Shown in pieces: positions 42,361-54,600 of a DNA stretch of 64,000 nucleotides (position 1 is the stretch's first letter; every line of letters starts with the position of its first letter). The translations under genes were made by a program, and so were the position numbers. The notes beneath the pieces were generated by a model. It made no database searches. It was not told the origin of the DNA and saw nothing but the letters and a program-made list of their open reading frames with translations. The stretch covers positions 983,188 to 1,047,187 of the forward strand of contig JADANN010000221.1 of the NCBI GenBank assembly GCA_018806985.1, in the 5' to 3' direction. This DNA is from Angiostrongylus vasorum (lineage: Eukaryota; Nematoda; Chromadorea; Rhabditida; Metastrongylidae).

Positions 42361-42974
42361 AAACGAAGCACTATACCAACCTCATATCGGCTCAAAAAGA
42401 TCAGTTTATAAGATCGCATAAATAAATATATCAACCATTACTCCACAATCTACTTGAAAAACATACGGCTAATTAACGAGCTTTTCTATGAATATGTTAC
42501 GTGAAGTGGAGCTTCGTAACAGAATTCCTCCAAACTTCTCCTGAGTAGATGTCTGGTGGCGAGTGAAGGACAACGAAATAGACCAATGACAGCAACACAC
42601 GAAGTATCCAGTGGGTTTTGTCCATCCTATTACAGTACCTCTTTATTGATGGTTTCATCAATAATCTTAGTAGAAAACCACATCTACCGGCCGCCAAGCG
42701 GTCAGCGTAGCCTTGAGCTTATAGAAATTTGGCTACGCGACTTCATTCTGCGCCTCACCGTTCTAAAACTGTCGTGAAGAGGGATGTTGGTTTTCGGATC
42801 AACCCTATTTGTTCTCCAACAAACTCAATCAAGGAATTAATAGTTTTTTGTTGTGGGAGAAGAAAACGAAAAACGGACTTCGCAGCAGCGATCTACTGGC
42901 ATCCGTTTCCATCCTGCTTCTGAGCATTCAATTTCGCCCGAGGTTTTCGGTTTCGCTTGAGTTCCTATAATCTT
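42361..42974. other. Spacer
   Basis: An end module (CCAACCTCATATCGGCTCAA) of the type A repeat lies at 42,378-42,397. The rest shows open frames without signatures. Confidence 0.35.
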
Positions 42975-43266
42975 AACCTTTTTATTTGCTGCCTACTTTT
43001 TAATTTTTTAACGGCATGGTATCATGTAAAAATACAACTAGGATGATTCTGAGATATTTGCAAAACTCCGGACCGCAGGTGTCTGCGGTGGGGAACGAAC
43101 GCGCTATTGTCCTTTCCGTGGAATAACGCGTTCACCACCACACCATGCGGGTCCTTCGTTTCGCCTGTCTCTCAGCTAGTTTTGTTGATCTGCGCCATCA
43201 GCAACCCGTCAACGGGACTGATCTAGGGAACTCAAATCGGCAACGAACTTAGTTAAGCTGAGGCTG
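42975..43266 (-). mobile_element. SINE family 2, full length
   Basis: In reverse it has lead region, box A region CATGGTGTGGTGGTGAACGC, ACCTGCGGTCCGGAGTTTTG, ATATCTCAG and tail GCAGCAAATAAAAAGG. It abuts the start of the Penelope-like copy at 43,268 and may have truncated it. Confidence 0.7.
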
Positions 43267-43267
43267 A

Positions 43268-44560
43268 ATGTTTCTGGATCGTCTACGTACTGCACAGCCC
43301 AACAGAGCGTACGTGATGGAGTCCTTCAACGTTACCGTCCTTTACACAAAGGTGTCGAATGACTCCGCAATGCAAGCCATAGTCGAACTCCTTACACAAC
43401 ACGGAGGAGAAATAAACATGTATGGATTCAAGATAGAGCAGTTGATAACACTCTTGAAAGAATGCTTGGAGCTGGTCAACCTTCAGATGGTCTGGAAAGT
43501 ACTATGCTCAAATGAGAGGGTTGGCAATGGGACAACGACTGGCACCAAGTCTTGCTATTGCGTTTATGTCTACGGTGGAAGCACCAGTGACCGATCTCTG
43601 GCCGTTACTCTACTGTAGATATTAGATGACTGTTTTTGTCCTTTGCTCAACACAAGAGGAAATGGACAAATGCTTCGAGTTGTTGAACGAACAGTCAGAG
43701 TATATAAAGCTTACCCGAGAGAAACCGAAAGAAAACTGGCTTCCATTCCTGAACGTCCAAATTAACCTGTGAGAAAATGGCTGCATTACAAAGTGGTACC
43801 GAAAGCCAAGTAGTAAAAAACATCTTGGTACATTACCTCTCCTCTCACCCTCTCCCACGAAAAGGGCGTTTGTAAGAAACATGTTTCGAACAGCAGCCAA
43901 TATGTGCACGGGAAGAGAGCAGAGAGAGGAGTCCCGTAATTTGACGCGGCAAATAGCCATTTCTAATGGCTACGAAACTGTAGCTCGGGATAGGTGTATG
44001 GGATATTCTGCGCCCCAACGACAACTCTAGCGATAAAAAGCTCCCGTTTATTCTACCTTCATCTCAAATGATGTAGCGCAGCTATGAAACGCTGCTTAAG
44101 AAGCGCGGGTCTTGAGGATTCGCTAAACGTAGATGAAATACCACTGAGTACTCTTAGGCGCCAGCTGGTTCGTAACCGCCTATATGACCGTGTATGTGCA
44201 ACGCAAAATTGCAGTTGCCCTAATGGTAGAGACGGTAATTGCATGAGCTCGGGTACAGTCCATCTGATCTCCTGTAAGGCGTGCGGAGACGAATACATTG
44301 GCGAAAACGGGTAGACGACTCTGTGTCCGCATAAAAGAACACCTATTCGGTGAACGTAAACCAAATACCCCACTAGGCACGCATAGGACCCAGAGACATA
44401 ACGCGCAGGACTTTGAAGTGCAGGTCACGATCCTCGCACGGCAATCGCGAACAGAAGCGCGCAAAACTCTCGAGGCGTTCTGGATCAATTGCAGAAATCC
44501 GAAAATGAACCGCAGGGAAGAATGCCTCATTATCAGCGTGATATTGGGCAGTATATAAGG
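43268..44560 (+). pseudogene. Penelope-like element: reverse transcriptase and GIY-YIG
   Basis: This is the most complete copy. It contains RT motif A (FNVTVLYTKVSND at 43,300-43,350), an intervening EINMYGFKIEQLITLLKECL, and motif B in a shifted frame (GLAMGQRLAPSLAIAF near 43,520). The YIDD catalytic box at 43,610-43,625 is destroyed by paired one-base indels. STQEEMDKCFELLNEQSEYI and KPKENWLPFLNVQINL follow. Next come LRRQLVRNRLYDRVCATQNC with linker cysteines, HLISCKACGDEYIGE (GIY-YIG core), then after a frameshift RRLCVRIKEHL and KTLEAFWINCRNPKM. The 5' end is missing. The order RT then GIY-YIG defines canonical Penelope-like elements. Confidence 0.8.
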
Positions 44561-44782
44561 TTGTTATTTTGATGGGAGAGGGCGATATTACAGCTTCCAT
44601 GTGAACTCTGTGCGGCTGGTCTCCACGCGACATACTCAGTGGAAGACTCATAGAAAGCGGTAGAGCGTGCAATGAAGCTATTTTCTTGTGTCTCGATGTG
44701 ATTGAAATTTTGGTTTAGCGTTTTCTCTGCTTGGTTATGGAGGTGTTTGGCCGAATAGATTGCTGTCAGCTTCACCTTCCCA

Positions 44783-44819
44783 GGCTCTGAGGAAGACGAA
44801 ATCCGCCGAAACGTCAGCC
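44783..44819 (+). ncRNA. Hammerhead-like motif in Penelope 3' region, core intact
   Basis: GGCT, CTGAGGA, A, GACG-AAATC-CGCC, GAAAC, GTC, AGCC lies 223 bp past the GIY-YIG end. Core boxes and the GTC site are complete, stem I pairs perfectly, and stem II has one mismatch. The terminal-repeat end (GTGTTTGCTCAGCAAG, CAATGCCTGAGGTTAATAG) follows to about 44,926. Confidence 0.5.
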
Positions 44820-44926
44820 GGTAGTCGTAAAGAGAGAAACAAAAGAACACCTTGTGTTTGCTCAGCAAGAATACGAAGAATTACTTGATCAATGCCTGAG
44901 GTTAATAGAAAATCGGATGTGGGACA

Positions 44927-45587
44927 ATCCATGTCCTTATTATCTTTCATGGCCAAGGTTTTACCTCAATCACGAAACATTTGACGTTAACAAAATGTCG
45001 TAGTATAGTTTCTAGAGCTCCCTAGGTCAAATAGAGCAAGACCAGAGTAATCTCAATGCATAATCCTCAAGCTGATTTTTCAGACACCTGAAATATGGTT
45101 TATCGAGCATTAGAACATTTCAGGAACCTCAAAACAGTGGAAATGAGCAAGAATTTCACTCTTATTACCTAGCGTATGTGTGATTTTTTATAAAACATGC
45201 TCTCACTTTAAAAAATGTTTGGAGGTGAAATATGAAGAAAAAGACAGAATGAAACACGTCTCGAGTAGAAAAGCGAAAATCAGGTTTGTGAGCTTCGAAG
45301 AAATAGAATTTCAAATTAATGGAAAGGTAGAACTCCTGTTTGTAGGCAAAGTGCGTATTTTTGGTTGTATTATTTGGCTAGTAGGGCCTAATATTAGCCG
45401 ACATTTGCTGGGTTAATGTTGAATGCGTCCATTATTTTTCGCATTGTATTGACTGCGTTTCCATTATTTTCGCGTCCTTCTCAATGCGTTTGCTGTACTT
45501 TAAAGACGAAGCCACATTGTCACATTATTTTTAGAAAAGAATTAGTGTCGTAGAGCAAACGAATATATCCACTCTACCAAGCATTTC
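44927..45587. other. Spacer
   Basis: No feature supported. An 78-codon frame at 45,180-45,416 has no splice context. Confidence 0.35.
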
Positions 45588-45826
45588 ATGAATCAAAAGA
45601 AAAACTGTACTGGTGACTTCTACGACCTCCCACTCTCTACTACCAAGGGTTTACCGTATCATGGAGTCTGGAGGTATTCCGGTGTGCCAAAGTTCGATCA
45701 TCGCAACGGTGTCCTTCTCACGAAAAAGGTATCCCAAGCTGGAGAATCAGTTTTGCGTTTTCATCCGGAAGTTCAGTCAAGTGTGAAAACCCACTCCGGT
45801 CCTAGCATTAAACTCGCCGCAGAAAA
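45588..45826 (+). CDS. Probable first exon of an unknown gene
   Basis: From ATG at 45,588 an uninterrupted frame leads to a consensus donor GTAAGTGG at 45,827, leaving two bases for the next exon. The stop TAA visible in the raw frame lies inside the donor. It encodes DFYDLPLSTTKGLPYHGVWR, then YSGVPKFDHRNGVLLTKKVS and SVLRFHPEVQSSVKTHSG. Codon pattern is coding-like. No strong acceptor lies just upstream, so I take the ATG as the start, but an internal exon beginning slightly earlier is possible. The short Gly/Pro/His-rich motifs do not match a family I can name. No continuing exon was identified downstream. Confidence 0.45.
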
Positions 45827-48203
45827 GTAAGTGGCACTGATCTAAAATAGCTGTTTATTAACTCTAGTGACGATTTAGAAAATCCATATCACGGCTGTCT
45901 TGAGACTTCAAGGTCGGAAAATCTTGTTCACATCCATTAAATTGCCAATCGAATAAAACTACTAGGCCTCAGGCATAAACAACATCTGCGCTTAGTTAAC
46001 CTGTTCGAAGGTTAGATGGCAAAAAACAAAACACCTATAATATCTATCAATTAAATAGTAGGAATTGGGGAAAGTAGAAGTCAGAAATGAAGTAGGAGGT
46101 GTCAACTCACAAAGCAAGTAGATTAAGCTTTCTTACCGTCGTGCTGTTCTATGTCTCAGTGTTCAGACACGAAAAGTGAGGAGCTCTTGAGTGCTTCATT
46201 GAAGTCGAAAAAGTATTGCATGCAGCATACACAGTTGAGGTGAAGAAAAGTGACATTAGAGATCTGGTTTCGTGCATAAGGGCGTCAAATCATTAAAAAA
46301 TAAAGTTGTTGATTCCTATTCCCTGAAGACCTTTCGTTGAAGTCTACCTAGTGTTAAAGGAGCTTGTTTCACCGTGGATAGTAACGCAATCACGAGGACG
46401 TAATAATAATATATAATATAATATAATAAAATGGCTACTGGCCTCTCGATTTGCTCACGCGAGTCTCCGACGTATAATTAAGCTGTAGAGATTTCTGCCG
46501 GACGCAAACGAGTACGTTCGTGGTACACTTGAGGCTGCCGAGTAAGTGCGGGACTCTACTCATCTATCGATTTAACTGCTCCGAAAATGAGAGGCGATCC
46601 ATGAACGTAATCAAACTGCATCAATAGTTTTTCCGTCTTTCATGGCTTTCAGAAAGAGTCATCACCTGGTATGAAAGCCGTCTGCCGTTCAGAATTATGT
46701 GACACGTTATAAATACCACAATTGCTCTACTGAGTGATGTGTGAAGCTTACTGATCTTGGTGGAAATTCCTCGATTTCTGTCAATCAAGTGCTAACCTCC
46801 TGAGATGTTCTACCTGATATGCAGCCAGCCTTGGCAGCAACACAGACTCACACTGAAAAGGTGTGCGACGTATCACAGCGGATAGATCCTAACCAGCAAA
46901 GCAAAAAGTTGCTGATTCGATTATTTTACGAAAACCCGGGCAAAGTGAGAATCCACTCCGTCCATTGCAGGGCGTAGACCAAATAAAGCCATTCAGTAGA
47001 ATAAAAACGTTGATTTGATAATCTGACTGGCCCCTAAGGCGTTATGCCAGTCCACACATATGCACTCAATCATTACGCAATGTCTGACGGCAGTAGTGAG
47101 GCATTGAGCATCACTCTATCCTTCCATATATTTCAAAGACTGCAGCTTATACAGTTGGATTTCATTCCTTTTCCTCAACCATCTCCTGTGGAAGAGGAGG
47201 AGGAGGGAGGCGCTTTCTCCGCATCCAGAACAACAGAAATTATTAACGTGCTGAAAAGAATTCTAGAATGATAGTTTCTATGTACAGCACCTTGCATTTT
47301 TACACTACTGAAATGTGCTTCCTTAAAGATGGATGATTTAAATGGTAGGCAGGTAGTAGAAATGAGGTGCACAGGCATATGAGATGCGATATGAGAGATG
47401 TCTATAAAAAGAAATGAGTTCCGAAAGAAACACAGCCAGCTGAGATAAAGGAACTCGATCAGCAGAGACTTATCGCCAATAAAGGCCACACTTCAAGCGG
47501 GCAGGACACACTCTATAGATTTGTGGATCTGCTTCCACAAAATTCATGAGCAAAGAAACTATTATAGTCGCGACAATCAAGCGCCGCTGTATATAAGTGA
47601 TGCACCATATCCTATCTCCAACCTTACATGATGAAGCTAGTTTCCTCCAAAACTGACAAAATTTCTCGACACAGACCTTTGAAGTCAGAGCATTGTACCT
47701 TGCAGAAAAATTTTAGCTCTATAACAACTGGATCCAATGAATTTTATAAGTTTCCCACTGAATTCTAGCAGTATGGGCTTGAGCAGCAAAAGACTAGCAG
47801 TAAATTTTGATGTTTCTGGCTTGAAGCAGCGGTGCGAGAACATAAACGATAATGAACAAATAATTAGCATGATTCACTTACTTCTTTTTGAAATATAGGC
47901 CTCGAAAGAGACAAAATGGATGAAATATATATATACCCTTGCAGGCCAATACTTCCATCATGCAGCATAGAAACAAGAGCCTATTTACTTGTAGGTGAAG
48001 GAAACTTGGCAATTTGGAAGTTTTTCACGATGTAAATTACTTATTGTAAGTTGAATATATTGACTTCAATTCAATAGCCATAATTTTTGCATCGAATGGC
48101 CTCTACAGAAGTCGTCATCCTTCATATTAGTCAAATTTTAGCGCGGCAATATATGAAGTAGCAAAAGGCAGCACCTCATTTGTATAAACTATTACTTTAA
48201 AAT
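45827..48203. other. Intron or spacer
   Basis: It contains an AT-rich (TAATA)n stretch at 46,404-46,432. At 47,157-47,271 (+), a CAG is followed by LDFIPFPQPSPVEEEEEGGA ending LKRILE and a stop, a possible acidic terminal exon with a weak acceptor that does not match the phase of the exon at 45,588. Near 47,060-47,090 ACATATGCACTCAATCA recalls a SINE 1 tail. Confidence 0.3.
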
Positions 48204-48416
48204 GGCGCGTGTGGCGCAGTGGTGAAGCGCCCTGCAACACACACAGCAGAATCAATCCACGCGCCCATAGCCCACCAAGCCCTCCATCCCTCCAGGCTCA
48301 GTAAGTGGTACCAGACTTATCTGAGAAGATAGCAGCACTGGCTCGATAAATCAGCAGGCCATAGTCATTGTAAAAGGCCAGATATGCATTCAATCACCTC
48401 CAAACGATTCTTAATA
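48204..48416 (+). mobile_element. SINE family 1, 3'-truncated
   Basis: GGCGCGTGTGGCGCAGTGG with intact box A, GAATCAATCC, CACGCGCCCATAG (acceptor complement), then the core to CAATCACCTCCAAACG. The end motif is missing. Confidence 0.75.
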
Positions 48417-50114
48417 AATGAGAAGGCTTTTATTGCTTTAACAGCTTCATTCCCACTTTTTAAACTTAGTAAACCTTTAAGATATCAGTATTAGAAGAGA
48501 TTAAACAATTTCTCCCTTCTAAGGTACAGCGTCTCCCACATGCTCTGAGCCCATATTTGCACTCAAGTTTTTTTCCATCATCAAAAAAACGGATTTCATT
48601 GACCTGGAAAACTAGTATACCATATATTCACCCACGATTAATCATTGCTTGTGAATAGGTAGCTCCATCCAACGATAAACAATTTGTATTTGAAGCGTAA
48701 AACGCTCCAACACGACACCATCGCTACCCGGCAAGTCAGAGTGCAATAAGTATAATTGCACCAGACAAGTCAGGATATTGGACTTAGACAAGCTGAATTT
48801 GAATTGACGTAGAAATGTGTAATCCAGAACGGGTATCCCTTCCCTTTTGGCGGTTGATGAAGATATCGACAGATGATTTTTCTTCTTTTTCATCAGATGA
48901 ATAACCCAAGACTCTCAATTTATTTCTCTACCTAAACGGCAAACTTGGTAGATTTATGCTCAATACCATTACTATGTAACTCCCTAGAAAATCCATAAAA
49001 ATAAGCAGATCCTAAAAACTTTAGCTTTTTCCATTGAAAAGCTTTGATAGATCAGGCCCTTGCAGCACTACATTCCTGTTTACCTAGTTCATGATATTTC
49101 ACTCATCTCACCATACGCAGCAGAAGCTGATTTGAACTAACTATAATGGGAATCTCGACTACCCAGGTAGCTAAAGAGTTCAGAACTTTATAGACTCAGA
49201 GAAATTGCTCTGTCTTCATTAATTGCAAATATGAATTTGTAATATAATTTATAGTATAATAAATTATAATATAGCATATATAATTATGTGATTTCAATAT
49301 TCAAACTCAAGCTACTTTTGAATTAAAACTGCTCAAAAAACTAACAATGCATTTCAACTTTTTCAAAATTTCCATCAGAAGAAGTAGCAGCTGGAAAACT
49401 GGCTACACATTGCTCCAGACACCATGCGTCATACCAGATTAGAGATCCCGGCGGCGTATTCAACGTATTTTCGACAATGCAAACCTTGACAATGAGTGAA
49501 GGGTGGGAAGTGGCCGGAAAATTAGGAAAGGTGGAAAACATGGGGAATTTTGGCAGTGAGCGAAGAAAAATTTTTATCCAGCGAGCAAATTTAGTAAGAA
49601 AGTAAGCCTCTTTTTCTTTTACAAAATTCTCTTGGAGCTGGGGTAGGTTGGGAGATGGGATTAGGAAAGGGTAAAACGGACATCATTTTTTTCATCATGT
49701 AGATATAAGCATCCACTTGTCAATGGTGTCCACGAATATTGGTGCGAAACTGGTAATTTCAAATGAGAATCGCTACTTCATAAAGCCACATTTCTGACTT
49801 TTCTATAACTCACCTCCCCGTGCATCCATTGTCCTTGTTCAAAGTCCCAGCTTTGAAAACTTACAAAAATGATTTCATTTCGACCCAAATGCAATATCAG
49901 AATAAGAAGAAATTCCGCCTCCAAATTAGCCTCAATTCACATTGATACTTATTAATGATTTTACTTTGATAATGAAGAAATTTCTCACTAAATTGTGATT
50001 GACAATTTGGGGCTCAAGATAGAGTAGTCAATACTCAAAGTGATAAAACTTGGATATTTGAAGCTATACTATGTTTGGAAGATAATATATAAGTCACTGT
50101 TAACTTTTTTACAG
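48417..50114. other. Spacer with two weak minus-strand frames
   Basis: Frames at 48,642-48,893 (REGIPVLDYTFLRQFKFSLS) and 49,341-49,541 (VENTLNTPPGSLIWYDAWCL then EQCVASFPAATSSDG) look partly coding-like. I find no convincing splice sites and no family. AT-rich sequence at 49,237-49,285. Confidence 0.3.
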
Positions 50115-50273
50115 GAAACTGAAGTCAAGATATCTTTGAGGTTTAGCTGCCACAGCAAGAAGTCGAAAACTGGCAAAGACCAAAAACAGATTCGAGAAAC
50201 TGACGAAACTGACTTAGAGAGACAGAACACCATTGTTACTTGTGAGACAGTCTTTCAGTGCCATCTAACATAA
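50115..50273 (+). CDS. Probable terminal exon, unknown charged protein
   Basis: The strong acceptor TAACTTTTTTACAG opens 52 codons to TAA. ETEVKISLRFSCHSKKSKTG and KDQKQIRETDETDLERQN make a highly charged tail, then TIVTCETVFQCHLT. It is entered in phase zero. The exon at 45,588-45,826 ends in a different phase, so if both belong to one gene an exon lies between. No domain recognised. Confidence 0.4.
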   Translation, partial: ETEVKISLRFSCHSKKSKTGKDQKQIRETDETDLERQNTIVTCETVFQCHLT

Positions 50274-50826
50274 GCAAGCAATACCAAGAAATTGATTCAG
50301 GTTCCATGTTTAATACAATTCAGAAGCACTGAAGTAGAGTCGAGAAACCAGCCCAGTTTTATTGTTGGTTGTAAAGCAAGAGGGTGGGCAGGTTGTCACC
50401 TTCTGCGGTGGCCCAGAATTACAACAAGTATGGCGGTAAGCCTGGCGTAGACCTAAGGAATTAAATGACCGAACTGGCTATTTTGTCAATTATGTAACTG
50501 CTCAAAGTAGCGTAAGATGTTACAATTCCTAAGTGTCTTTTTACAGAACATAGCATTCTCTTTCTTTCTTTTTTCTTCCACATAATCTTCATCTAAATTC
50601 CATTTCCTCAATTATTGGTGGCTTTTTCTATTATTGAAGCCTGCCCTCTCACAATAACACGCTCATTCTCAATTTACAGCGCAAATGGCAGCACAAAGAT
50701 AACTTTGCACTCTGAGGTGTAATCTCTGAGGACGCATATGCGCTGGTACCAGCTTGGGCGATGGAGACGCACATCTGGGTATACGGTAACTAGCACATTG
50801 GCCTACGATATAACAAATCAATGCTA
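50274..50826. other. Spacer
   Basis: Near 50,395-50,460 (+), VVTFCGGPELQQVW before a GTAAGC donor may be another small exon. The acceptor (GGTGGGCAG) is weak. Confidence 0.3.
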
Positions 50827-50939
50827 CTATCCTCCTAAATAATTCTGCGGCAATGCCCTTATGGCGAAGCCTCGGAAGTGGGCATCAGCGGCGCGAGCGA
50901 GATCGTACATCGACCGATCTAAAGATTTTATGGCAACAG
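50827..50939 (-). CDS. Possible terminal exon, GC-rich
   Basis: Reversed, GGTATGTGCAG precedes 36 codons: VAIKSLDRSMYDLARAADAH, then FRGFAIRALPQNYLGG and TAG. GC content and codon choice differ from the flanks. It may be a real exon or a fragment of an unrecognised repeat. Family unknown. Confidence 0.35.
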
Positions 50940-51608
50940 CTGCACATACCCTTACCAAAGCGGTGCTGAATATTTCATTGCTGACACCTTTCCTCCCACC
51001 CAAAAACTAACAAATTGTAAGAAGTGAGAAAAGCAGATTGAAATTTTTCAACGCTCACTCTACAAATCATTCTCACCCAATAAACTGTAGTTATTCATGA
51101 GACGAAAGAAGGAGTCATATTAGAGCACTGTATGAGGCACGTAGAGAGCATTTCCTAACTGTTATACAAAAGAAGCAAAGGAGCAATTTCATGGGGTGGT
51201 GCATATTTATCAGAGCCATGAATAATTTCGTATGAAGCTTTCTAAGGCTGATAGAGCTACAAGGCCAATAAATTACAGCCCGATACATATCCAGATTTTC
51301 AAGCTCATAAGCTGATACTGCCCAGCAAATATGCGCGCAGTCTACAGTCTCACACACCTTAAAGTAAATGATAAAAGAAAATGAGCAATTTTCAACAAAA
51401 ATACTACCATTCAGCGTCACCAATAATCTAAGAATCACATGTTTCCGTAATCTTCACATAAGTGAGCGAGTAAGTAGCTAATATCAGTAATGTCCAAACA
51501 CTCCATCTCTACTATTCTAAGACTCCAGGCAGAATCAAGTTTCACCGCAGCATTCAACGCTATATTCCACAGCGAAAATTGTAGTAGCAGCCCTTTTACC
51601 AAAGTTGG
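50940..51608. other. Spacer before the satellite
   Basis: Minus-strand frames at 51,115-51,438 and 51,435-51,600 (LCEDYGNM at the end) are open but have no splice context or family. Confidence 0.3.
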
Positions 51609-54600
51609 TGATGTTCTTAGATGATAGACGGTAGATGTAGATGATAGATGCAGGAAGGGAATCGAAAGGCAAGAAATAGCAGAATCACACATGGTGAGAT
51701 GTGGATGATAGATGCGAGATGGAGGAATCATGTGCAAAGAAGGCTAGGACATTCACACAGTAGACGTGGATGATGGATGCGAAGGCGGAAAATCGAGGCA
51801 GAAATGCTGGAGATCACACAGTAGATGTGAATGATAGATACTGGAGCCAGTAGATGTAGATGATAGTAGTGATGAGAAGAAATCAGAAAGACATGAAAGC
51901 CATTGCAGAATCCACACAGTAGATATGGACGATAGATGTGGAGGCAGAAGTAGATGCGAGATGATAGACGCGAGGAAGGGAATGCAAAAGGCATGAAAAA
52001 TGCAGGATCCACACAGTGGATGATGGACGAGTGGATGTGGGCAGAGTAGATGTGGATGATGGATGAGGTGATAGACAGAAGGCAAGAAATGCAGGATCCA
52101 CACAGTGGATGTGATGATGATGTGCTGAGGATAGGAATCGAAGGCAAGAAATGCCAAATTCACATAGTAGATGTGAGATGAATGAGACGTGATGGATGAG
52201 CAAATGCAGAAAGGAATCGAAGGCAAGAAATGCTGGAATGCACATGGTAGCAGACGATGCATTGGTACGATGTGAAGGGAGGACATGAATAGAAATGCTG
52301 GAAATCACAGTGGATGGAGATGATGGATGTGGGCAGAGTGGATGTGGATGATAGATGCAGGAAGGAATCGAAGGAAAATGGTGGAATCCACACCGTGGAT
52401 GTGGATGATGGATGAGGAGTGAAAGAATCAGAAGGCAAGAAATGCTGGGACACACACAGTGGATGTAGATGATGGATGTAGGGCAAGTGGATATGGATGA
52501 TGGATGCAGGGAAGGTCAAGCAGAAATGCTGGAATTCCACAGTGGACGTATGTAATGGATGGTAGGAATGGGAGTGAAGGCAGAAAATGTGGAATACGTT
52601 GATGTGGATGATGGATGCGAGAAGGAATCGAAGAGTAAGAAATAGTGGAATCCACACAGTTGATGGATGATGGATGGAAACGAAGTGGATATGGATAATA
52701 GACTGAGAGTGATAGGAACGAAGCAAAAATACCAGGATCACACAGTGAGATGTAGATAATGGATACAGTAAAGGAATCGAAGGCAAGAAAATGTGGGATC
52801 CACATAGTAGAATGTAGATGATAGATAATGTAAGCAGAAGTAGATATGAGATGATAGATGAGATACGAATCAAAGCAGAAATGCTAGAAATTCACACAGT
52901 GGATGCAGATGATGGATGTGGGCAGCAAGTGGATGTAGATGATAGATGCGATGAGAATCGAAGGCATAGAAATGCTGAAATTCACATAGTGGACGTATGA
53001 TAGTGATGCAGGGAAGGAATCGAAGGTAGAAATAGTTAGAATCCACACAGTGGATGATGGAGTGATGGATGAGGGATGGGAATCAGAAGGCAAGAAAGAG
53101 CTGGAATCACACAGAGATGTGGATGTGGAGGGATGAATGTATGAGCAGAAGTAGATGCTGGATCCACATGGATGAGGTGATGAGGAAGAAAGCAGAGTAA
53201 ATGCAGGATCCACACAGTGGATGTGGATGATGGATGCAGGGAAAGAGGAATCGAAAGGCAGAAATGCTGGAATCCACACAGTTGATGTGGATGATGGATG
53301 CAGAAGGAGATCGAAGGTAGAAATGTTGGAATCCACGGTGTGATGTAGATGATAGATGTGAGCAGAGTGGATGTGGATGATAGATGAGGTGATGGGAACA
53401 GAAGGCAAGAAATGCCAGGATCCACACAGTGGATATGGATGATGGATGCAGTAAAAATCAAGGCAGTAGGATCCATGGTAGATCGTGGATGATAGATGTG
53501 GGCAGAGTGATGGATGAATGGAGGATGCGAAATCGAGGCTGAAAATGCTGGAATTCACACAGTGGATGTGGATGATAGATGTAGGCAGAAGTAGATGGAT
53601 GATGGATGCAGGGAAAGGGAATCGAAGGCAAATGCTGAGAATTCACATAGTGGACGTATATAAAGATTGATGCGGGGAAAGGGAATCGAGTAAGAAAATG
53701 TTGGAATCACACAGTGGATGGGAGATGGATGAGGGATGAGAGTCAGAAAGGCTGAGAAATGCTGGGAATCCGCAGGGAGTGGATGTGGAGATGAAATGTG
53801 GGCAGGGAAGTAAATGTGGATGATGGATGAGTAATGGGAACAGAAGGCAAGAAATGCCAGGATCACAGTGGATGTGGATGATGGATGCAGTAAGAAATCC
53901 AAGGCAAAAGTACTGCTAGAGATCACATAGTGGATGTGGATGATGGATGTGGAGAGCAAGAAAGTGGAGTACGGATGATGGAGAGGATGCGAGATCCGAA
54001 GGCAAAAAGTACTGGAATTCACACAGTGGATGTGGATGATGGATATGGGCGAGTGGGTCTGGAGATGATGGAATTGGGGAGAGAATCAAGAAGAGAAATA
54101 GATGGAATCCCACACAGTAGATGTGAGATGATAGTTGCAGGATAGAATCGAAGGCAAGAAATGCCAGGGCCACACACAGTGAGATGTGGATGATAGATGC
54201 GAGAAGAGATGAGAATCAGACACTTGCAGAAAGTACTGGAATCCACACGATGGAGATATGGATGATGGATGTGAGCAGAAGTGGATGTGGATGATGAATT
54301 ACGGAAGGAATCGAAGGCGTAAGTCTTAGGATCACACAGTAGATATAGACAATGGATATGGGCTTGGGAGTAAGATCTTGAATGATAGATGCAGAAAGAT
54401 AAGTAAAAATGTTAGAATCACGAATTGATAGATGATAGATATAAACAAATAGATATAGATAGATAGGGTTGACGAACACAGAAAACCCAAAGCGCAGAGA
54501 TCCCACACAAATAGATATAGATGATAGACTGCAAGAAGAGAATCGAAAAAATGAAAATGTTAGAATCCCACACGAATTGATGATATGGATGATAGATGTG

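Noticed and set aside
51115..51600. Minus-strand frames just before the satellite
   Set aside because: They are open but without acceptors, donors or recognisable motifs, and the second one runs into satellite units.
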